A DNA stretch of 64,000 nt from Methylobacter tundripaludum (GCF_002934365.1 NZ_PTIY01000002.1:362405-426404), one strand, 5' to 3'; positions 17,637 through 26,583 are shown, numbered from the stretch's first letter. Notes: generated by a model not told the origin, from the sequence alone. Translations and numbers: made by a program.

Positions 17637-18170
17637 ATGGCACAAGAAAAAGATTACTTAAAAGACCCGTTCGGCAATGCCGTTTCCGACATTGTCAAAG
17701 GCATTGACCGCGATGTGGAGCGGGGGGAAGACGTCTTAATGTTGGGATTAGGCATCGTCATGTTGTCTTCCACTTTTGCACCGGTAGCGCCGCCGACGGT
17801 TCTTTTGCCGCTGGTCGCTCTTACTTTCGCTGTTTCTGTGGGTTTTGCGCGGATCAATTATCACAACATGGAGCGGAAACTCCTGCAATCAATGGCGCAG
17901 CTTGACGGCCATGACAAAATCATCCTGCACCCGATTGCGGCTGTTTTTGCCGAGTATCCGATGCACTCCTTAGCCGAGTCCTTCAACCCTTTAAAGAATC
18001 TGAAGCGGACCTGGAAGAGTGCGCTGGGCGGCATTTTGATTAATCCGCTATGGATGCCGATTTTCTATGTAATGGGTATGCAGATCAATGAAGAAAAAAA
18101 TCTCGGTGTTTTGAATCGGGCTATCATCGGCGTTGAGCAAAAAATGGCGTCTTTATCTTCCGTTGTTTAG
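17637..18170 (+). CDS. Small membrane protein of unknown function
   Basis: From the ATG at 17637, with AAGGAG seven bases upstream, the product has 177 residues. There are two adjacent hydrophobic segments (VLMLGLGIVMLSSTF and LLPLVALTFAVSVGFA), then a soluble stretch with HDKIILHPIAAVFAEYP, and a third weaker segment (GGILINPLWMPIFYVMGM). No family is recognised. The frame is open 11 codons further, but that start has no ribosome site. It converges on the transglutaminase gene. Confidence 0.6.
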   Translation: MAQEKDYLKDPFGNAVSDIVKGIDRDVERGEDVLMLGLGIVMLSSTFAPVAPPTVLLPLVALTFAVSVGFARINYHNMERKLLQSMAQLDGHDKIILHPIAAVFAEYPMHSLAESFNPLKNLKRTWKSALGGILINPLWMPIFYVMGMQINEEKNLGVLNRAIIGVEQKMASLSSVV

Positions 18171-18224
18171 TTTGTGACGGTTTATTTAAAGCCAAGCCTC
18201 GGTTAATGCAGCAAACTTTTTGTT

Positions 18225-19034
18225 TTACCGGGACTTGTCCAGCAAATTAACCTGGACATCCATATTATTCAAAATACAGCCTTGGCCGAATTGGTGGAAT
18301 ATCGAAACATCAGCCGCATCGCGCCCATAAGCAATAATCACCCTGCCGCCGCGCAAATCGTTTTGGGTCGGATCAAACGAGTACCAGCGGCCGCCGATAT
18401 AGGCTTCAAACCAGGCGTGCAAATCCATCGGTTCAAGCCGATACAAATAACCCACCGCCAGACGCGCCGGTATGCTGATACTGCGGCATAAGGTTATCGC
18501 CAGCTGCGCAAGGTCTCTGCATACCCCATAGCCCCGGTTATGAACCTCGACTGCCGATAGCGGATAGTCGCTGGAGCCGGGAATGTACTGTATGGTATTG
18601 CGAACCCAGTCCGTGATTTTGCCGGCCTGATCGTAACCCGGCGGCGCATCGGCGGTTATCTCTCTGGCAAGATTGCCAAACCGGTCCGATTCGCAGTAGC
18701 GGCTCGGCAACAGATAAGGCAAAACGCGGTCTGGGAGATTCTGGATTTCAACAAAATAGGCACCGGGCGCACTATCGATATATTCCCCCGTGATGACTTC
18801 AAAAGAGGTTTGGACGCTAAATTCTCCGGGCGGAGCGACCAGGCGTTGACAGAAGTTGCCATAGTTGTCTTTACTCTCGGTGATCTGTACGCAAGGCTCA
18901 ACGATATAACGGGAGCTTGTAATCTTTTGTTGTGCGCCGTTCAATGGGCGCAGCATTAAAATAAGGGCTGTCGGGGCCTCTATCTGGAAACGAAGATCGC
19001 AGCTTACTCTCAACTTCATATTAATTTGTCGCAT
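18225..19034 (-). CDS. Transglutaminase-like cysteine protease family protein
   Basis: A transglutaminase-like protein of about 269 residues with the Cys-His-Asp triad in order: GYGVCRDLAQLAITLCRS, MDLHAWFEAYIGG, then WYSFDPTQND. The N-terminal ~90 residues are a beta-rich domain found in this bacterial subgroup. Members are linked to ATP-grasp/alpha-E amidoligases and are thought to cleave or transfer amide bonds. The frame opens at 19058, but the sigma-54 element at 19073-19087 predicts a transcript start near 19061, so the ATG at 19034 (GGGG upstream) or 19019 is likelier. It diverges from the phosphorylase-kinase-like gene. Two other transglutaminase domains occur in the window, at 38.1 and 46 kb. 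Confidence 0.82.
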   Translation of the reverse strand: MRQINMKLRVSCDLRFQIEAPTALILMLRPLNGAQQKITSSRYIVEPCVQITESKDNYGNFCQRLVAPPGEFSVQTSFEVITGEYIDSAPGAYFVEIQNLPDRVLPYLLPSRYCESDRFGNLAREITADAPPGYDQAGKITDWVRNTIQYIPGSSDYPLSAVEVHNRGYGVCRDLAQLAITLCRSISIPARLAVGYLYRLEPMDLHAWFEAYIGGRWYSFDPTQNDLRGGRVIIAYGRDAADVSIFHQFGQGCILNNMDVQVNLLDKSR

Positions 19035-19072
19035 CAAAACCCCGTGTTGGGCATCCATTTACTCAATACAAA

Positions 19073-19087
19073 GCAATAACCGAACCA
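19073..19087 (-). promoter_or_regulatory. Sigma-54 promoter of the transglutaminase gene
   Basis: The minus strand reads TGGTTCGGTTATTGC then T. The -24 GG and -12 GC are separated by exactly ten bases, and the G at -20 and the TTGCT are consensus. The predicted start is near 19061, a 5' leader of 26 bases before the ATG at 19034. Confidence 0.65.
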
Positions 19088-19169
19088 ATATGCCGCGTCG
19101 AGCCGCGCAACGCGCTATTGCGAACCTGTCGATAACATGCGCGAGTGATTTCAGTGCAAAAAACAGGAT

Positions 19170-19188
19170 TTCGCCCAAATTGGTGCAA
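19170..19188. promoter_or_regulatory. NtrC-like enhancer site
   Basis: TTCGCCCAAATTGGTGCAA against the NtrC consensus TTGCACC-N5-GGTGCAA: the right half is perfect and the left half differs at three positions (11 of 14 match). It lies 163 bases upstream of the plus-strand sigma-54 -24 box and 83 bases upstream of the minus-strand one, both usual enhancer distances. Confidence 0.5.
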
Positions 19189-19350
19189 ATCATCACGAAG
19201 ATGTTTGCCGCATTTTCGCGTTAAGCGTTATTTTCCGCAAGTAAACGGTAACAGCATGATGTCGTTTGCGCCCGCAACTGGCGTAATCGCTTTTTGAACG
19301 CAGCGTGCGTCCGAGTAGTCGTCAAAAAGGACGCGAAATAGCGTAAACTA

Positions 19351-19366
19351 TGGCGCATTAATTGCT
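19351..19366 (+). promoter_or_regulatory. Sigma-54 promoter of the phosphorylase-kinase-like gene
   Basis: TGGCGCATTAATTGCT has GG and GC exactly ten bases apart and differs little from TGGCAC-N5-TTGCA. The predicted transcript start is near 19377, giving a leader of about 84 bases before the ATG at 19461. Confidence 0.7.
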
Positions 19367-19460
19367 CGTCATTATGTAACCTAGAGGTTTATAGCGGTGG
19401 CTCGATACGATAGGGCGGCTAGCTTAAAGCCTATTTCCAAAATCACGCTATTCACTGAAC

Positions 19461-22400
19461 ATGAAATCGAGTCAACACGATAAACTGGACGCTTATTTTC
19501 AACAGGTACAGGACATCATTCTGAGCCGCCAGGATTGGGTGAGCGGCTTGTTGCCGGCCAGTACCGCCGTCAATGTGCACGGCAATTATACCGATGCCTG
19601 GGTCAGGGATAATGTCTACAGTATTCTGGCGGCATGGGGACTGGCGCTTGCTTACCGGCGCGACGAAGACAGCCTCGTTGAAAAAAGCGGGCGCGCTTAT
19701 CTGCTTGAGCAAAGCGTCGTCAAGCTGATGCGCGGGCTGCTGACGGCGATGATGCGCCAGGCGGCCAAAGTCGAGAAATTCAAGCACACGCAGAACCCGC
19801 TCGATGCCTTACATGCCAAGTACGATACAAAAACGGGCGACGTGGTCGTGGGCGATCATGAATGGGGGCATTTGCAACTGGACGCCACGTCTTTGTTTTT
19901 ACTGATGCTGGCGCAGATGACGGCATCCGGCTTACGCGTCGTATTTACCATCGATGAAGTCAATTTTGTGCAAAATCTGGTTCACTACATCAGTCGAACC
20001 TATCGCACACCGGACTACGGTATCTGGGAGCGCGGCCACAAAACCAACCACGGCATTGCCGAATTAAACGCGAGTTCAATCGGCATGGCGAAAGCCGCGT
20101 TGGAAGCGCTGTCCGGTTTTAATCTATTCGGCAAGGACGGCGGGCAGGCATCTGTCGTGCATGTGATCAGCGACGACATCGCCCGGACGCGCATTACCCT
20201 CGAATCGCTGTTACCCAGAGAGTCGATTTCTAAAGAGACCGACTCAGCGGTGCTCAGCATCACCGGATTTCCGGCTTTCGCGATTGATAATCAAATTCTT
20301 AGGGCAAAAACGGAAGCGATTATTTGCGAAAAGCTGGAAGGACGATACGGCTGCAAACGCTTCTTGTTAGACGGCCACCAAACAGCGATAGAAGATAGTC
20401 ATCGCCTCTATTACGATCCGCATGAACTGAAGCAATTCATGGACATTGAATGCGAATGGCCGCTGTTTTTCACCTATTTATTGCTCAACAACTTATTCAC
20501 AGGCGGTAGCGAAGCCGCCTTGCGCTATCGCGCTAAATTGGAAAGCCTGCTGGTTGAACAAAATGGCAGGCAATTATTGCCGGAACTTTATATCGTCCCA
20601 AAAGAGTTAATTGCAGCGGAAAAAGCCAATCCACACAGTCAGGAACGGGTACCGAACGAAAATGTGCCCCTGGTTTGGGCGCAAAGCCTGTTCATACTGG
20701 GCTGTCTTATTCAGGATGGTTTGCTCGGCATTGACGACATCGACCCTTTGGGACGGCACAAAATTGTTAAGCAGGCTCAGGATTGCAAGCTGCAAATCCA
20801 GTTGCTCGCCCAGGACGAAGCCGTACAAAACAGCTTGATGAATTTAGGCATTCAAACGCAAACACTCGCCGAAATAGCGCCTATCCAGATAAGGGAAGCC
20901 TCAGAACTGGCCGAGGCATACACCCATGTAGGCCGGAACGACCGTATGGGCTTAACCGGCAGGCCGTTGAGACAGTTGCGGACCATGGCGACCTCCAAAA
21001 TGTATGTGCTGTCCGGTGAGCGTCTGCTGTTTTTACCGCAGTGCCTCAGTCAGAAAGGTTTTTATCTGGCGATGGACAACCGCTTGGTCATACAGCGCTT
21101 GCGCCTGGAACTGGCATATGTTCATAGACATTGGGACAGGCCGGGCAATCCCCTGGTTGTTATGACGATAAAACATAATATGTTGGACAGCCATAACCGC
21201 GAGGTTCTGATTGAATTCATCAAAGAACTGCAGCAAGGCTCCACCTTGGGTATTCCCCTGCAACTCGGAACGCTTTTGGAGTTTGCGGCAACATCGAGTT
21301 ATGAAAAAATTGATTACCTGCATGATTTTCAATTCTCCAAAGCTTCCTGGAAGGACGCTGAACGGCCCTTTTTCCGAATATTGCCGATAGATACCGCTCC
21401 GCCGGGGCCGCTGGATACGCAAATATTGACGGCATGGGACATCAGCGCCGACGGAATACTGATCGAGCAACTGAAAACCAACGCCAATCTTTACGCGCAA
21501 CTTGAAGTCTTAAGCTTACTGAGTCTTCGTCACGGCCTGGATTACGACACAGGATTATCGGCGATGGACGGCGCTGCCGGCCTTGTGCGCGACTTGCTCG
21601 AAGAAATCTATGCGCGGGCAGGGGACCAACACGCCTGGTACATCGTCAGGCGCTGTGCCGGATTATTGGGTAAATACGATATAAACCTGGAACAGGCGGC
21701 CACCGAGATACTGGTGCGTCAACATGCGCTGACACTAGGCCGCGCCTACAGCGGAAGGGCGACTTTGAACCGTCCGGCCGATTCGTCTGAAATCTTGCAA
21801 ACCATTCGCGCCTACAATAATAACGATGCCAGCGAACATATCATTATTCAGGAGTTGGTCATTTATTTGGGCATGTTAATCAAATCCAACCCGGAATTGT
21901 TCACCGATATGCATACAATACGCGTCGGTCATATCATGCAGTTGATTATCATCAGGCAAAAGCGCGAATCCGGTGGCGGCACGATAGATCAGGCTTTTAA
22001 CGAAATTCTTGCTTTACCGCCTTACCGGTTATTCGAGAAACTAAAGGAAACGCTAAAAGACTATAGCAAGACCGAAGATCAATTGGGTTTAGCCGAAACG
22101 CTGCACTACGAAGGCGATTCTCGAGAGTTGAGCCGTGCGCGGTTTTCAAACAGCATGGAGCTGAAAGGCCGTATAGGAACGGACTGGTATCATTGGCGCG
22201 AACAGCAAGGCAGCGTCGGCAGGGAAAATGATGCGTTTTTCGCCAATGTCTGGGACATCCTGCATCATTGCAACGGCTTGGTGATAGGCGACAAACTTAA
22301 CAGCAAAAACCGCCTGGACAGCGAGAATATCCTGGCGCAGATGACGGCGGGCGAGCAAAGTTTCAAGCTATACGTCAATCATGTGCTTAACAAGATTCAA

Positions 22401-22697
22401 GCCCCGGTCTATCGCCAGTTGACGGTAGAGGCGCTAAAAGCAATGGCGTCTATTTTCCGGGAAAATGCATCCTTATACATAGACGATACCTTATTAACGG
22501 ACATTATTATCGGTCATGCAGTAAAAATCGGCTGGCTGCAATCCCACCCTGAAACCAAAGAAACTTACGACAATCACGTATCGTTTGCGTGGCAGGCGTT
22601 TTACCGGCTGCCGCCGCACCATGTCGCCAACTGCATTCTTGATGCTTTAATATATCTGCTTAACAAGGAACCGCAGTTGGAGTCTGTGGAATCCTGA
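19461..22697 (+). CDS. Phosphorylase kinase alpha/beta-subunit homologue (GH15-like)
   Basis: The 1078-residue protein resembles the regulatory alpha/beta subunits of eukaryotic phosphorylase kinase almost end to end. The N-terminal glucoamylase-like (GH15) domain carries DAWVRDNVYSILAAWGLALA, KLMRGLLTAMMRQAAKVEKF, WGHLQLDATSLFLLMLAQMT, ELNASSIGMAKAALEAL and LEGRYGCKRFLLDG. The C-terminal part has YVNHVLNKIQAPVYRQLTVE, matching the same area of PHKA. No kinase catalytic subunit or glycogen gene lies in the window. A glycan-binding or hydrolytic role and a regulatory role are both possible. It has a sigma-54 promoter and an NtrC-like site upstream, and diverges from a transglutaminase gene. 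A strong hairpin overlaps its stop codon. Confidence 0.85.
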   Translation: MKSSQHDKLDAYFQQVQDIILSRQDWVSGLLPASTAVNVHGNYTDAWVRDNVYSILAAWGLALAYRRDEDSLVEKSGRAYLLEQSVVKLMRGLLTAMMRQAAKVEKFKHTQNPLDALHAKYDTKTGDVVVGDHEWGHLQLDATSLFLLMLAQMTASGLRVVFTIDEVNFVQNLVHYISRTYRTPDYGIWERGHKTNHGIAELNASSIGMAKAALEALSGFNLFGKDGGQASVVHVISDDIARTRITLESLLPRESISKETDSAVLSITGFPAFAIDNQILRAKTEAIICEKLEGRYGCKRFLLDGHQTAIEDSHRLYYDPHELKQFMDIECEWPLFFTYLLLNNLFTGGSEAALRYRAKLESLLVEQNGRQLLPELYIVPKELIAAEKANPHSQERVPNENVPLVWAQSLFILGCLIQDGLLGIDDIDPLGRHKIVKQAQDCKLQIQLLAQDEAVQNSLMNLGIQTQTLAEIAPIQIREASELAEAYTHVGRNDRMGLTGRPLRQLRTMATSKMYVLSGERLLFLPQCLSQKGFYLAMDNRLVIQRLRLELAYVHRHWDRPGNPLVVMTIKHNMLDSHNREVLIEFIKELQQGSTLGIPLQLGTLLEFAATSSYEKIDYLHDFQFSKASWKDAERPFFRILPIDTAPPGPLDTQILTAWDISADGILIEQLKTNANLYAQLEVLSLLSLRHGLDYDTGLSAMDGAAGLVRDLLEEIYARAGDQHAWYIVRRCAGLLGKYDINLEQAATEILVRQHALTLGRAYSGRATLNRPADSSEILQTIRAYNNNDASEHIIIQELVIYLGMLIKSNPELFTDMHTIRVGHIMQLIIIRQKRESGGGTIDQAFNEILALPPYRLFEKLKETLKDYSKTEDQLGLAETLHYEGDSRELSRARFSNSMELKGRIGTDWYHWREQQGSVGRENDAFFANVWDILHHCNGLVIGDKLNSKNRLDSENILAQMTAGEQSFKLYVNHVLNKIQAPVYRQLTVEALKAMASIFRENASLYIDDTLLTDIIIGHAVKIGWLQSHPETKETYDNHVSFAWQAFYRLPPHHVANCILDALIYLLNKEPQLESVES

Positions 22698-22725
22698 CCG
22701 TACAAACTATAGTTGTACGGTCAGG
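22693..22725. terminator. Bidirectional hairpin terminator overlapping a stop codon
   Basis: A perfect 13-bp stem (CCTGACCGTACAA at 22693-22705 with 22713-22725) and a seven-base loop. The TGA stop of the phosphorylase-kinase-like gene is inside the left arm. It lies between this gene and the convergent LodB-like gene. The T run is weak on either side. Confidence 0.65.
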
Positions 22726-22746
22726 TTGTAATTATCCGTCCACTTT

Positions 22747-23868
22747 TCAATGACGGCGGTTCCAAAAAGGCGCATCAGGCCAGCGTTGTTCCTGGCGATA
22801 ATACTCATGCCGCGTCGTCAGGTAAGCATCGAATTCGCGATTCATCAGCGCGTAATACCGGGCAATGCCGGTTTCGTCATTGCGCAGAAAGTAATCGGCG
22901 ATGGCGTAGGAAGCAAATAAGCCCGACCTTATCGCCTTGATGATCCCTTGTGAAGATAAGGGATCGAAGCTTGAAATCGCATCCCCTATCCCTAGAATGC
23001 CAAACGGATAAGCGGAACCGAAATTGCGGGAAGCGGCGGACCAAAATGCAGGCGGAGCCAGCGGCCGGCATGAAGCGATCAAAGGCTGTATATGACGGGT
23101 TTCGGCTAAATATGCCATCCAGGCAGGCAATTGAGAGATACGCAACTGGCGTGCAATATCCGCATCGGTCATCAACATGGCGACTCTGCGGCTGCCTGGA
23201 ATCGCAGCGCTATACCACCAACCGTCGCGGAACGATTCGATCACGGCGGCATCGGCTCCGGGCGCATCCGGTACAGATTGCTGCTCAAAAAAAACCGCGC
23301 AGGCCACCAACTTGTCGATTTTGACCGAAGGGATTTTTAATAAGCGCGGCAGCAATGCGCTACGCCCGCTGGCGTCGATAACAAAACGCGCGGCAAACTT
23401 GCCTGCGGCACCGCAATCGATACGCCAGCCCTGTGCGCAAGGGCTCAACGAACGCACGGTCGCGGTTAGCGGTTTGGCGCCAAGGCGAGTGGCTTCGTCG
23501 GCCAGCATGCGGTCGAAACGGTCGCGATCAAGCCGCCAACCGGTGTTATGTACATAGAGAAAGAATTCGTTACCGATCAGTTCCTGCCCGCCCCAAGCGC
23601 TCAAAGTATGAAAAGAAGGGCAGTGGTCCGCCTGAATAAAAGCGGGTCCTAAACCTAGATGATCGAGAAAAGGTTTGATAGGCGGAGGGACAGACTCGCC
23701 GACGCGGAACGGCCTATCGCGTCCCGCATCGGCGAGGCAGACGCGCAGGTGCGGGGCGATTTGGCTCAGCGAAATCGCCGCCGCAGCACCCGCAGGTCCT
23801 GCTCCAACTATAAAAACATCGACGCCGGCGTCAATCAAATTTGACCGCATAGAAAGAGGCCACGACAC
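22747..23868 (-). CDS. LodB-like FAD-dependent oxidoreductase (CTQ maturation partner)
   Basis: A flavoprotein of about 370 residues: FAD motif VFIVGAGPAGAAAA near residue 20, VGESVPPP, GWRLDRDRFDRML, VIDASGRSALLP, and the C-terminal GDAISSFDPLSSQGI that binds the FAD pyrophosphate. This is the halogenase/LodB/GoxB subgroup. LodB-type proteins are needed to form the cysteine tryptophylquinone of their LodA partner, and the LodA-like gene lies two genes upstream in the same apparent operon. The start is uncertain: GTG at 23868 or ATG at 23850. Both overlap the preceding small gene and neither has a clear ribosome site, which suggests translational coupling. Confidence 0.85.
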   Translation of the reverse strand: MSWPLSMRSNLIDAGVDVFIVGAGPAGAAAAISLSQIAPHLRVCLADAGRDRPFRVGESVPPPIKPFLDHLGLGPAFIQADHCPSFHTLSAWGGQELIGNEFFLYVHNTGWRLDRDRFDRMLADEATRLGAKPLTATVRSLSPCAQGWRIDCGAAGKFAARFVIDASGRSALLPRLLKIPSVKIDKLVACAVFFEQQSVPDAPGADAAVIESFRDGWWYSAAIPGSRRVAMLMTDADIARQLRISQLPAWMAYLAETRHIQPLIASCRPLAPPAFWSAASRNFGSAYPFGILGIGDAISSFDPLSSQGIIKAIRSGLFASYAIADYFLRNDETGIARYYALMNREFDAYLTTRHEYYRQEQRWPDAPFWNRRH

Positions 23869-24247
23869 CGGCGGGCGACACCGTGCCCGGCTCGCTACCG
23901 GAATGCGGGATGGTGCGAATCACCGAGCCTACCATCGCAGGCCGCTGCTGCACGCCATTCGGCCAATGAGGAACAAGGTAGCCTTGGTAATCATAGATCC
24001 ATTGCTCGCCTCCGACGACGCCGACCCCTTGGAAGCGGGCATGCATCGGTGAGCCGTAATCCCTAGAACCTTTTAACGCCAATGACCAGCCCGGCCCGCC
24101 GATAACGCCGGTCAGTATTTGCATAGGGCCTTCGTTAATTTCTATGACGCCTTGACCGAACTCCAGGTCATTGAACGCCAGTTTCAAATCAGGGTCGTTT
24201 AATAAGCTGCGATAGCTCCATTTGCCAACGAACGGATTGTCAATCAT
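23831..24247 (-). CDS. Small conserved-context protein between LodA-like and LodB-like genes
   Basis: A 138-residue protein without signal peptide or membrane segment. It begins DNPFVGKWSYRSLLNDPDLK and is rich in Gly and aromatic residues (GGPGWSLALKGSRDYGSP, IYDYQGYLVPHWPNGVQQRP), which suggests a small beta-barrel. I do not recognise the family. GGAA lies ten bases before the ATG. It sits 18 bases after the LodA-like stop and its end overlaps the LodB-like gene by 20-38 bases, so it belongs to the oxidase operon. A role in maturation, substrate binding or stability of the oxidase is inferred from place alone. Confidence 0.7.
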   Translation of the reverse strand: MIDNPFVGKWSYRSLLNDPDLKLAFNDLEFGQGVIEINEGPMQILTGVIGGPGWSLALKGSRDYGSPMHARFQGVGVVGGEQWIYDYQGYLVPHWPNGVQQRPAMVGSVIRTIPHSGSEPGTVSPAGVVASFYAVKFD

Positions 24248-24265
24248 GATGATATTCCTTTTAGG

Positions 24266-26566
24266 TTAAGTGTTTTTGTTAGGGTTGAGTGGATCTTGGG
24301 AAAACAAGTATTCGCTTCCTTCGCGTTCGATGCTGTAAAAACGGGCGTCTTCCGGGCCGGTTGACGGCACTTTATCGCTATCGGGTTGATAAGGGTTTTT
24401 GATAATGAAGCCCAACTTCCACCAATCGCTGACCATTTTTAAATCGCCCGCGTTGGTCTGCTGAATGCCCCGGCTCCAGGTGGTCCAGGTGACCGTCGGC
24501 TGGCCATTGTCGAAACCGGTCAATTCATTGGATTGCAGCGGTCTATGGGCCGGCCACCAGAGCGTGTCCCAAACCTTTTCCTCTCGCGCCATCTGTACGT
24601 TGTTTCCGCTGGCCGGGGAAATGTTATTCCAGTCGGCGTAGGTGATATTGATCGATTGGGTGGTGCATTCGTTAAAATCCGCCTGCCAGGGAACGCCTGA
24701 ATATTTGGTCAAGTCGCCCGGTTGCAGGCCGGCGGCGAAGTCGTTGTCCTGGCTCAACGGTTCATCGATGTTGAAGTTCATTTCATTGATGACATGCGTG
24801 GATTGACGGACAGAGTTGGCTTGGGCCGCGGACTGCAAAAAATCGGACAGGCTGCGGTCCGCCTTGATCCGGTAGGGCGTCCAAAAAATAGCCGGATTGC
24901 GCATCACCCAAGACAGTTCGCCGCCGGGGCAAAATGCGCCGCCCAAGACATTGCTGAGTACGCCGCGGTCCAATCCGTTCCCTGTCTCCGGTAACGTTGA
25001 AGAATAAGGAAAGTACACCGGATAAGTTGCCGGATCGATCCAACCTTCTTCCATTTCGTTGATGAAGTAACCTTCGGCCCATTGTTTCAGAATAAACAGC
25101 TGGTAATCGGTCAGTCTTAAAAACTTGGTCACCACTTCATTGGTCAACGGATTGTCGCCGCATAACAGCGGCATCAACGGCAGATTATGCACCCGGCTGC
25201 CGACTTTATCCTCGACCCTGAACTCGTTATCTTCCCCGCTGCGGCGCATTAAATCGAAGATGAAGGTTCGCATCGGCCCGTAAGGATCGCATTCCTTATG
25301 ATTATCGGGCTTATGGCGTGTTCCGGTATAAGCTTCGCCCAAAGAGGCGTCGCGCGAAATATAGGCGGCCGCTTCCGGGGCAAGTTTTTTATCGGCCTTG
25401 TTTTTATCGCATTTAGGCGTCATGCCCAGCTTATTGGGATCGAATGTGCCGCGGTTTTCCTGGTCGTGCGGAAAATTAGACTGGGCCAACACGTCGCAAA
25501 GGTACAAAAACTCGTTAGGCCTGAATAAAATCGGCCAGATGTCCCGGTAAAACCACGGCTTATAGGCCTTGTTCCAGGTAAGACGGCTATCCAGCCACTG
25601 GCTTAGCGCGGTCTGGTCGTGAACGGGTATGGTTTCCGGGTTGTCGAAACTGCCTATCCGACCGTAAATGCGCGTATCGGCGGCGAAATTGCGCAACGAC
25701 AAATCGTATTGCACGTCGTCCATGGTCACCATATCGAGAATTTGCGGCACGAAGCGCGGATAGCCTACGACGACCCAGGCCGGGTATTCCACATCGATGT
25801 AGCGTATTTGCTCAACCTGTTCGGAATACATCACCAATCTGGCCATGACCGGCCCGTCGGAAATATCGTCGTACCAGCCGTCATTGTTGGAAAAGTCGGT
25901 GATATGCGGCTCTCCCGGCCCGGATTTCTCGCTGCCGGAGTTGCCTAAACCGCCCAGCACCAAAAGCCTGCCGGTGTCGTCGGTCAGTATCTCGCCCAGC
26001 GTGTCTATATCGTTCGGTTGCAAACCTTTAGGGGGGAAAGTCGCCGCATAAACGCCGTTACCGGAACGGTCGAAACTCGCCCTGCGCAAATTGGTGCCGT
26101 TCACGCTGCGCGGACCCGGATCGATAATCAAACGGTCGCGGTTTTGCTCCGCAGCGTTACGGCGCGGGTGATCGGCGGTATAACCGTGTTCGCCGGAACG
26201 GGTATTGAACTCGTACCAGGAGGCTTTTTTATTGGCCAGATAAACCCGCCATTGAATGTCGACCAGGGTGCCGCGGTTGCCGCCGCCTTCAACGTGATCG
26301 CCGAGTTTCAACGGACGGCCTTCCGGGCTCGCTTCGTCAAAGGCGAAAACCTGGAAACGGGCGGCTTGGCGTTTTATGCGCCCGTTTTCGTCCTTGAATT
26401 TTTTCACGAATACCGGGCCGGAAAGATCCGCAGATAAAACCGGATTACCGGCCTCATCGCACGCAATCGGCATTCCGGCGGGTGTTTCAGGCGCAATGTA
26501 AAATTCGGTTTCACTGTTGCCTAAGCGAGCGATACCGATGCCGGGATATATTTTGTAAATAGCCAC
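24266..26566 (-). CDS. LodA-like cysteine tryptophylquinone amino-acid oxidase
   Basis: A 766-residue protein of the LodA/GoxA family: N-terminal YKIYPGIGIARLGNSETEFY, then LGGLGNSGSEKSGPGEPHIT and GWYDDISDGPVMA, and the cofactor region. The CTQ pair can be read as Cys546 in GGAFCPGGELSWVMRNP and Trp627 in SGVPWQADFNECTTQ. Family members oxidise the lysine epsilon-amino group or glycine and release H2O2 and ammonia; the substrate here is open. The frame is open 49 codons further, overlapping the tyrosinase gene, but the GTG at 26566 has GGAG eight bases upstream and starts the protein as LodA does. It lies 17 bases after the tyrosinase stop. Confidence 0.9.
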   Translation of the reverse strand: MAIYKIYPGIGIARLGNSETEFYIAPETPAGMPIACDEAGNPVLSADLSGPVFVKKFKDENGRIKRQAARFQVFAFDEASPEGRPLKLGDHVEGGGNRGTLVDIQWRVYLANKKASWYEFNTRSGEHGYTADHPRRNAAEQNRDRLIIDPGPRSVNGTNLRRASFDRSGNGVYAATFPPKGLQPNDIDTLGEILTDDTGRLLVLGGLGNSGSEKSGPGEPHITDFSNNDGWYDDISDGPVMARLVMYSEQVEQIRYIDVEYPAWVVVGYPRFVPQILDMVTMDDVQYDLSLRNFAADTRIYGRIGSFDNPETIPVHDQTALSQWLDSRLTWNKAYKPWFYRDIWPILFRPNEFLYLCDVLAQSNFPHDQENRGTFDPNKLGMTPKCDKNKADKKLAPEAAAYISRDASLGEAYTGTRHKPDNHKECDPYGPMRTFIFDLMRRSGEDNEFRVEDKVGSRVHNLPLMPLLCGDNPLTNEVVTKFLRLTDYQLFILKQWAEGYFINEMEEGWIDPATYPVYFPYSSTLPETGNGLDRGVLSNVLGGAFCPGGELSWVMRNPAIFWTPYRIKADRSLSDFLQSAAQANSVRQSTHVINEMNFNIDEPLSQDNDFAAGLQPGDLTKYSGVPWQADFNECTTQSINITYADWNNISPASGNNVQMAREEKVWDTLWWPAHRPLQSNELTGFDNGQPTVTWTTWSRGIQQTNAGDLKMVSDWWKLGFIIKNPYQPDSDKVPSTGPEDARFYSIEREGSEYLFSQDPLNPNKNT

Positions 26567-26583
26567 TAGATGATCTCCTGCAA

